Part shown: positions 1 to 4,673 of the stretch, piece after piece
How positions within the stretch are numbered: position 1 is the first letter of the stretch
Layout: the number at the start of each line of letters is the position of its first letter
Source of the DNA: Candidatus Krumholzibacteriota bacterium
GTDB lineage: Bacteria; Krumholzibacteriota; Krumholzibacteriia; Krumholzibacteriales; Krumholzibacteriaceae
Length of the DNA: 9,578 nt
Direction: 5' to 3'
Assembly (NCBI GenBank): GCA_030630165.1
Contig: DAOVNN010000088.1
Coordinates: 1 to 9,578 of the forward strand
Notes under the pieces: generated by a model
The model's input: only the letters and a program-made list of their open reading frames with translations
Told to the model about the DNA's origin: nothing
Databases searched by the model: none
Program-made: the position numbers and the translations under genes

Positions 1-111
1 AGGGAAGATCCCGACGTGAAGGGCTCTCACGGCGACAAGATAAGATTAGGCATCGACCTCGACCGCATTCATTTCTTCGACGGCGAATCAGGTGATTCCC
101 TGTTGGGATAG
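1..111 (+). CDS. Sugar ABC transporter ATP-binding protein, C-terminal end (MalK/UgpC type), partial
   Basis: Frame 1 is open from the window edge to a TAG at 109-111 and gives 36 residues. The tail contains GIDLDRIHFFDGESGDSL, which resembles the last strands of the C-terminal OB/TOBE regulatory domain of MalK/UgpC/MsmK-type ATPases, where the chain typically ends in a form like 'D..RlHlFD..TG..L'. Such proteins hydrolyse ATP at the inner face of the cytoplasmic membrane to drive import of sugars or glycerol phosphates. The Walker and signature motifs lie upstream of the window, so neither the nucleotide-binding domain nor the substrate can be judged here. The gene converges with the lipoprotein gene, with a 6-nt gap between stop codons and no obvious terminator hairpin between them. 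The call rests only on this short tail. Confidence 0.68.
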   Translation, partial: REDPDVKGSHGDKIRLGIDLDRIHFFDGESGDSLLG

Positions 112-117
112 CTTCTT

Positions 118-2028
118 TTACTGTTCGCTGTACCTCAGAATCGAATTAGTACCTCCGACTATGATCTCATTCTCAGAATCACCCCAGACACACTTCAGAA
201 TATCAAATGGTACTGATATTTCATGCCACTCCGCACCATCGTAGTGCAACAGCATGCCGTAGGTACCGGCAACGTAGATGTCTGTGCCGGAACTTCCCCA
301 TACACTGTTCAGATACCCGGTCGCAAGACCGGAACTGGAATACACTTCAGTCCATCCGGAACCGTCATAGTGTATGACTGTCCCGTTATTCTGGTCTCCG
401 CCGACCGCATAAACATCTGATCCGGAAATACCCCAGACATCGGAAAGTGCGTAATCTACTGGAGAGAGCATCTCCTCCCATCCGCTTCCGTCATAATGCA
501 GGATGATACTTCCTGTACTCTGAGATCCCCCGACCGCAAATATATTATCTGCCGAACTACCCCAGATGCCGTTGGCATAGTAATCGACTTCAAGTTCTTC
601 CTCCCATACCGAACCGTCGAAATGCATGATCCAGCCAGGCCCCACTCCATAGACATCAGATTCTGAACTCCCCCAGAAGTCTGCTATTCTGGTTGTTCCG
701 GGATAGTCCATCATGCCCCATCCGATCCCGTTATAATGGTAGACCCGTCGACTCCAATAGGAGGAAGCGAATATATCGCTGCCGGAACTCCCCCATATCG
801 ATATGAAATCATCACCAGTCAGTTCAGGTGTAGACATCCTGCTCCACTCGATCCCGTCGAAACTGAGGATCTTGTCCTTGTGTACTCCGTAGAGATCGGT
901 CATGGAAGTTCCCCAGACATCGCTAAGTCCGCACAACGATCCCTCTGCCTCCACCTGCTGAGTTCCTGATTCTGAGACCAGTATTATCCCGTCCTGACCG
1001 ACAGAGATAAACTGTCCATCAAACCCGCAACTGATCGAGTTAAGATCATTCGCCGTCCCTGTCGTGACAACGCGCCACATATCACCGTCGTACTTGAGAA
1101 CCGTACCGCCCATTCCCGATACACATATATTATCGGCCGATGTTCCATGTACTCCGGTGAATGGTGGATATACGCATTGCAGTTCGGTCAGCACACTCCA
1201 TCCGTCACCGTCAAAATGGAGGATCGTTCCCCGCCACTGTGGATTCACTCTGGGGTCCTCATCATCCCTGCAGTTGACCTCCCCCACCGCGTAGATATCA
1301 TCAGGAGCTGATCCCCAGATCCCTCTGAATCTCTCCACATGAATAAATTCTTCTCTGTGCCATGTCTCACCGTCGAACCTTACGATGATGCCCCTGGGAA
1401 ACGTATCGGGATAAGAAACAGGAGTCTCTCCCGCGGCATACACGTCGGCTCCATCCGCCGTCCAGATATCGTGGAGTCTCCACTTCTCACCGGTATCTAT
1501 CTCGGTCCATCCATCCCCATCATAGTGCATAAGGACTGTCCCCTCCGCCGCCAGCCCCCCTGCCAGGTCTACGGCATAGACATCTGAACCTGATCTTCCC
1601 CAGATGGAAGTGAAATAGCGGCTTCCGGCCCACAACTCCATCGCAGTCCAGGTATTGCCGTCGAAATGGAAGATTCCCTGATGTGAGGGCCCATCTCCCG
1701 ACCAGTCTTCTCCAACGACAAAAACATCTGTTTCTGAACTGCCCCAGACACTATTGAACGCAGCGATCACATCATTCGACATGGGATTCCATTCGCCGTC
1801 TTTATACCTGAAGATCATTCCCCAGTCACCGACGGCGAATGCCACATCGTTGTCTGGACTCCAGACATTATTAAGATTTGATGAGGTGCATTCCATGTAC
1901 CAGGAGCCAGTTATCGGATGATCTTCTTCCGGTACAAATGGATCAGTGCCGCAGGAAAAAAAGACTGAAGCGGAGATAGCGACGAGAACTGAAAGAATTG
2001 CCGAACGCAGCGTGGATTTACAATACAT
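118..2028 (-). CDS. Exported propeller-repeat lipoprotein with 14 WGSSGSDVYAVG/HYDGSGW repeats
   Basis: This is a 636-residue protein of unknown function that is probably anchored in the envelope. I chose the ATG at 2026-2028. It has an AGGTGG ribosome-binding site 4 nt upstream and places a classic signal right at the N-terminus: basic residues at 4-8, a hydrophobic core at about 10-24, then FFSC with the putative lipidated Cys at 26. A GTG 57 nt further upstream (2083-2085) keeps the frame open but would put 19 polar residues before the signal. From about residue 41 to the end the protein is 14 repeats of 37-55 residues, with consensus W-G-S-S-x-x-D-[VI]-[YF]-A-V-G followed by [IL]-x-H-[YF]-D-G-x-x-W. 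This is typical of beta-propeller blades. Repeat 7 (about 333-371) is the most degenerate. No catalytic motif is visible. Ligand binding or protein-protein contact at the cell surface is a guess. The gene appears monocistronic and looks somewhat lower in GC than its neighbours. Confidence 0.85.
   Translation of the reverse strand: MYCKSTLRSAILSVLVAISASVFFSCGTDPFVPEEDHPITGSWYMECTSSNLNNVWSPDNDVAFAVGDWGMIFRYKDGEWNPMSNDVIAAFNSVWGSSETDVFVVGEDWSGDGPSHQGIFHFDGNTWTAMELWAGSRYFTSIWGRSGSDVYAVDLAGGLAAEGTVLMHYDGDGWTEIDTGEKWRLHDIWTADGADVYAAGETPVSYPDTFPRGIIVRFDGETWHREEFIHVERFRGIWGSAPDDIYAVGEVNCRDDEDPRVNPQWRGTILHFDGDGWSVLTELQCVYPPFTGVHGTSADNICVSGMGGTVLKYDGDMWRVVTTGTANDLNSISCGFDGQFISVGQDGIILVSESGTQQVEAEGSLCGLSDVWGTSMTDLYGVHKDKILSFDGIEWSRMSTPELTGDDFISIWGSSGSDIFASSYWSRRVYHYNGIGWGMMDYPGTTRIADFWGSSESDVYGVGPGWIMHFDGSVWEEELEVDYYANGIWGSSADNIFAVGGSQSTGSIILHYDGSGWEEMLSPVDYALSDVWGISGSDVYAVGGDQNNGTVIHYDGSGWTEVYSSSGLATGYLNSVWGSSGTDIYVAGTYGMLLHYDGAEWHEISVPFDILKCVWGDSENEIIVGGTNSILRYSEQ
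121..1908 (-). repeat. Array of 14 imperfect coding repeats (propeller blades)
   Basis: Each unit is about 110-165 bp and encodes one blade. In the 636-residue protein the conserved Trp position (or its substitute) falls at about residues 56, 95, 143, 189, 238, 293 (His), 333 (Cys), 372, 412, 452, 489, 532, 577 and 615. The C-terminal units 8-14 are more regular in spacing (37-45 residues) than units 2-5, which carry longer loops (for example the Asp/Arg-rich loop at about 252-266). At the DNA level the units share short near-identical tracts, such as the codons for HYDGSGW and for WGSSGSD, but are diverged enough that they are not simple tandem repeats. Confidence 0.85.
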
Positions 2029-2032
2029 GCAG

Positions 2033-2038
2033 CCACCT
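2033..2038 (-). promoter_or_regulatory. Ribosome-binding site that decides the lipoprotein start
   Basis: On the minus strand AGGTGG (inside GTAGGTGGCTGC) lies 4 nt before the ATG at 2026-2028. The alternative GTG at 2083-2085 has no Shine-Dalgarno sequence before it, only an AGGAGG inside its own first codons with no start codon at a useful distance. This supports the shorter protein with the signal peptide at its N-terminus. Confidence 0.6.
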
Positions 2039-2099
2039 ACTTTCACAATTTTCCTTACCGGGATATCAGGTGGAATCCTCCTCACAAGTTAAATTTACA

Positions 2100-2126
2100 A
2101 TTATACATCGTCTGATTCAACAACAA
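2100..2126 (-). promoter_or_regulatory. Candidate sigma70-type promoter of the lipoprotein gene
   Basis: The minus strand carries a perfect TATAAT at 2105-2100 and a weak TTGTTG at 2126-2121, with a 15-nt spacer. It lies in the AT-rich part of the intergenic region and would give a leader of about 65 nt before the ATG at 2028. The -10 is good; the -35 and its spacing are poor, and the housekeeping promoter consensus of this lineage is unknown, so this is a tentative call. Confidence 0.4.
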
Positions 2127-2231
2127 ATCGTAAGCGAGATGTTAATATACTTCAAAAAGCCCGGAAATTTTTTGAACTTACAGAGCATGATCGTGTAAAC
2201 TTTTCTTTACATCTAATTGAAGTTATTCTTC

Positions 2232-2260
2232 TTGTCGGGGTTCTTGATTTCTGATACGAT
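2232..2260 (+). promoter_or_regulatory. Candidate promoter of the nuclease-fold gene (extended -10)
   Basis: TTGTCG at 2232-2237 is followed after 17 nt by TACGAT at 2255-2260. The -10 is preceded by TGA, giving the TGn of an extended -10 element. Each hexamer matches the sigma70 consensus at 4 of 6 positions. Transcription would start near 2267, about 70 nt before the ATG at 2337. Confidence 0.38.
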
Positions 2261-2336
2261 TCCCTCGCATCACGCCAGGGGAAGATCAAAGCGGCGCCAT
2301 TACATGAAGTCTGACCATATTATCGGGGGTGGGGTA

Positions 2337-2729
2337 ATGAATACCGACACATCACAGTATGAAAGAACGGGTACATATCCCGATGAGTGTTTCATCCAGG
2401 AGATCGTAGACAATCACTTCAAGGATAGTGGTTTCCACCGTATCGAGACAACCTGCGTCGACTACGTATGCGAACATCCCGACACAGGCGACAGATGGCA
2501 TGTCGAAGTGCACGGAGCGTCCGCGGCTATCGGCCTTGATTTCCGGCTCGGCATCGGGCAGCTTATACGCGGCATCTCTCACCGTAACACAAAATACGCA
2601 CTGGCCTTCCCCGACATGCCGCAGTTCCGCAACCAGATCAAGAACATAGAGCCATGGGTCTGCAAAGTACTCAACATTCACTGGATACTTGTGAGCCAGG
2701 AGGGCATGATAACTGTCCTCGAGCCGTAA
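2337..2729 (+). CDS. Small orphan PD-(D/E)XK nuclease-fold-like protein
   Basis: This is a 130-residue, soluble, probably cytoplasmic protein with no signal peptide or membrane segment. I chose the ATG at 2337 because a G-rich Shine-Dalgarno-like tract (GGGGGTGGGG, 2325-2334) immediately precedes it. The frame is open further upstream but has no supported start there. The pattern suggests a restriction-endonuclease fold: an N-terminal helix (about 16-30), a strand with Asp42 in VDYVC, a strand ending in WHVEVHG (Glu57, His59), then GIGQLIRG (about 72-79). The last fits the helix with a conserved Gln seen in several PD-(D/E)XK families. The strand KYALAFP (86-92) and a C-terminal LNIHWILVSQEG (112-123) follow. 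The usual ExK lysine is replaced by His59, so catalytic activity is uncertain. The closest idea is a single-domain relative of nuclease or VRR/Mrr-like domains. No modification enzyme or toxin partner lies beside it. I do not recognise a named family; the gene itself looks real, the fold assignment is inference. Confidence 0.55.
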   Translation: MNTDTSQYERTGTYPDECFIQEIVDNHFKDSGFHRIETTCVDYVCEHPDTGDRWHVEVHGASAAIGLDFRLGIGQLIRGISHRNTKYALAFPDMPQFRNQIKNIEPWVCKVLNIHWILVSQEGMITVLEP

Positions 2730-2763
2730 AACCGGATTTGCATGAAACATCGCAGCTCCGGTT
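2730..2763 (+). terminator. Stem-loop just after the nuclease-fold gene, possible terminator
   Basis: AACCGGA (2730-2736) pairs perfectly with TCCGGTT (2757-2763), beginning directly after the stop codon at 2727-2729. Inside it TGC/GCA and ATG/CAT can add six more pairs around an AAA loop, giving a long interrupted hairpin. No T-run follows (ACGTATACC), so it is not a standard intrinsic terminator. It may instead stabilise the 3' end of the transcript or work with Rho. Confidence 0.4.
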
Positions 2764-2802
2764 ACGTATACCTACCTGATTCCATGATAAACCGTTATAT
2801 CG

Positions 2803-2832
2803 TTGACAAATGCATGTTTTAAAGAGCAGAAT
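2803..2832 (+). promoter_or_regulatory. Candidate promoter of the TPR gene
   Basis: A perfect TTGACA at 2803-2808 is followed after an 18-nt spacer by CAGAAT at 2827-2832, which matches 4 of 6 bases of TATAAT. It sits between the hairpin after the upstream gene and the start at 2874, leaving a leader of about 35 nt with AGGAG at 2863-2867. The -35 is convincing; the -10 is only fair. Confidence 0.42.
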
Positions 2833-2873
2833 CCATCACATTAATCATTGACTGTTCCCGGAAGGAGAAAAGC

Positions 2874-4541
2874 ATGAGAAGATCATCGATCTTCGTCACA
2901 ATCTGCATCCTCTTATTCGTCACTTCGTTGTCCGCTGTTGCCGGTGAAGTGGACGACAAGATCGAGGAAGCGGAAAAACTGGCAAACAGCGGGGATGCTC
3001 TTGGAGCGGTCGCACTCCTCGAAAAGGTCACCGCCGAGCACCCCGAGAATTCTGACGCCATGGCATACCTCGGACTCTATACAGGCATGGGCGCGGGCCA
3101 GGCCCAGAATTACGATGAAGCGGGAAAGCTGATGATGCTTTCTTTCGAAAGGCTGGATAAAGCAGTAAAACTCGATGAAACCAATCCTGAGGCGTACCTT
3201 TTCCGCGGGATCATAGCTATAAATGTGCCGGGATTCTTCGGAAGGCTCGAGGCGGGCATCAGCGACCTGGAGCAGGCTGCCGGGATGTATTCTACTTCCA
3301 CCTCTCCCGAAGCGGTCGAAGCGCATGTCACAGCCCTGACCAACCTGGCCGAGGGATATGCGAAAAACGAGGATCCTGCGGGACAGAAGAAGACTCTCGA
3401 GAAGATAATCGCTATCGCTCCCGGCACTGAGGCAGCCAAAGCGGCAGAAGAGAAACTCAAGGGACTCGGCGAAGTCGAGGAAAAGCCGGAGATCGATACC
3501 GGCCTGTTTCAACCGAAAGAAGGCGACAGCGAGAAGGTACTCGCCCTCAAAAAGTCCCTGCTGGAAGATCACAGCGATCCGGCCGTCATCCTCCAGCTTG
3601 GAGAGGCTTACTACGGTGAAGAGTCGTTCGACAACGCCATGGAAATTTTGAAGGTATATACGGTCATCGAAAAGAAAAATGCCTCTGCCTACAAGATGCT
3701 CGCCCTCTCCACTGCCCACGTGGCCGAGCACGGGTACGACGAGGCTATCCATGAGAACACCGATTACATGTCCAATCTCGCGTTCGAGTTGATGGCCGCC
3801 TGGGACAAGGCAGTAGATCTTTCTCCCGACGATATGGAAATGAGCCTGACCCGGGGCGCCTTCGGGCTGCTGCTGCCCTTCTTCCTGGGAAAATACGACC
3901 AGTCGGTCGCCGATCTCGAAATGGTCGTAAAAAGCGAGGCATCCGAAGAGATCAAAGCTGAGGCGCTTTACTATCTCGGATACGCCCGCGAACGAGAGGC
4001 TCTGAAAAACTATATCAAGCTCGCGAAGAAATACCCCGACTCAGAAGGCGCGAGACTTGCCTTCGACAGGATGAGGCCCCATGTCGCGAGGCTTGACGAG
4101 AACGAACTCGACACACCCTGCGTCAAGATAGACTTCATCCTGGGGTTCCAGGACGAACTACCTCCACAGACCGCGGTATGGATCGATGACGAGAATGAGA
4201 ACCACATCAGAACAATCTACGTATCAGGCTTCGCGGGCTACGTCAGGGAGAAACAGATAACTCTGCCTCTCTGGGCCGCGATCACCAAGTTCGAGGGAAT
4301 CGACGGGGTCACGAGTGCGAGCATAGACATCGGGCATCATATCTATGTCTGGGACCTCAAGGACTACAACGGCAAGAAGGTCAAGAAGGGCAAGTACAGG
4401 GTCAGGGTAGAGACCTCGCACTGGCCTTCGAACCTCTACCAGAACGTCGAAACGTTCATAGAGGTCGGGAAGAAGGGAAACAGTATCAGACTCGAGGAAG
4501 GCGACTTCATACCATTCTTCGAGGTGACCTATCTGAAGTAG
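2874..4541 (+). CDS. Secreted TPR protein with DUF2271-like C-terminal domain
   Basis: This is a 555-residue exported protein. The ATG at 2874 has AGGAG 6 nt upstream. Residues 1-23 form a signal peptide (RRSS, hydrophobic core, then AVAG with likely cleavage near 23-24). Residues about 26-200 and 218-400 are helical TPR-like units with motifs such as ALGAVALLEKVTAEHPENSDAMAYLGL and AVDLSPDD. The two halves resemble each other (see findings). Residues about 415-531 switch to beta-rich sequence with HIRTIYVSGF, LPLWAAI, DGVTSASIDIGHH and YVWDLKDYNGKKVKKGKYRVRVE taken in order. This order resembles DUF2271 periplasmic domains ('DavTgAT...H...WDgkD..G..v..G.Y...vE') and more loosely FlgD-like Ig modules. 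TPRs bind other proteins, so a periplasmic scaffold role is plausible, but the partner is unknown. The next gene downstream encodes an outer-membrane barrel protein 132 nt away on the same strand, with its own candidate promoter. Confidence 0.8.
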   Translation: MRRSSIFVTICILLFVTSLSAVAGEVDDKIEEAEKLANSGDALGAVALLEKVTAEHPENSDAMAYLGLYTGMGAGQAQNYDEAGKLMMLSFERLDKAVKLDETNPEAYLFRGIIAINVPGFFGRLEAGISDLEQAAGMYSTSTSPEAVEAHVTALTNLAEGYAKNEDPAGQKKTLEKIIAIAPGTEAAKAAEEKLKGLGEVEEKPEIDTGLFQPKEGDSEKVLALKKSLLEDHSDPAVILQLGEAYYGEESFDNAMEILKVYTVIEKKNASAYKMLALSTAHVAEHGYDEAIHENTDYMSNLAFELMAAWDKAVDLSPDDMEMSLTRGAFGLLLPFFLGKYDQSVADLEMVVKSEASEEIKAEALYYLGYAREREALKNYIKLAKKYPDSEGARLAFDRMRPHVARLDENELDTPCVKIDFILGFQDELPPQTAVWIDDENENHIRTIYVSGFAGYVREKQITLPLWAAITKFEGIDGVTSASIDIGHHIYVWDLKDYNGKKVKKGKYRVRVETSHWPSNLYQNVETFIEVGKKGNSIRLEEGDFIPFFEVTYLK

Positions 4542-4584
4542 AGGAAAGCGCAGGACTGCACTGAAGACTGAGCTCACCCCTCCT

Positions 4585-4624
4585 CTTGCGGCAAGCTCTT
4601 GTCTCTCCTATATTTCCCGGAAAT
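4585..4624 (+). promoter_or_regulatory. Candidate promoter of the DUF5916 gene with two overlapping dyads
   Basis: TTGCGG (4586-4591) and TATATT (4609-4614, 5 of 6 to consensus) are separated by 17 nt, giving a predicted start near 4621 and a leader of about 53 nt. The -35 lies inside the perfect dyad CTTGC-G-GCAAG (4585-4595). The -10 and start region overlap a second perfect dyad, ATTTCC-C-GGAAAT (4612-4624). The dyads could be repressor sites; either could also form a tiny hairpin. The rest of the 132-nt gap holds nothing else I can support. Confidence 0.38.
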
Positions 4625-4673
4625 GTGATATTTTACGCATCTTTCTGGAACGGATGACGTATAGCTACCTATA

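Larger units (their letters stand above)
2029..2336. other. Divergent intergenic region, AT-rich
   Basis: About 308 nt separate the divergent lipoprotein and nuclease-fold genes. The stretch is visibly more AT-rich than its surroundings between roughly 2085 and 2250. It holds a candidate minus-strand promoter (2100-2126) and a candidate plus-strand promoter (2232-2260). A second weaker plus-strand candidate is TTGAAC at 2172-2177 with TGTAAA at 2194-2199, 16-nt spacer. I see no tRNA, riboswitch or strong terminator hairpin. Open frames extending into it from either side lack coding character or ribosome-binding sites. Confidence 0.6.

Noticed and set aside
112..117. Terminator between the ABC ATPase and the lipoprotein gene
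   Set aside because: Only 6 nt separate the convergent stop codons and no stable hairpin is visible around them.
2083..2085. GTG as the start of the propeller lipoprotein, adding 19 residues
   Set aside because: No ribosome-binding site precedes it and it would bury the signal sequence behind a polar extension.
2352..2750. 132-codon open frame on the minus strand across the small nuclease-fold gene
   Set aside because: It is antisense to a frame with better protein character, a ribosome-binding tract and a promoter, and its translation has no recognisable motif.
2913..3752. 279-codon minus-strand open frame inside the TPR gene
   Set aside because: It is a frame shadow: the plus-strand frame has a signal peptide, TPR motifs and a good ribosome-binding site.
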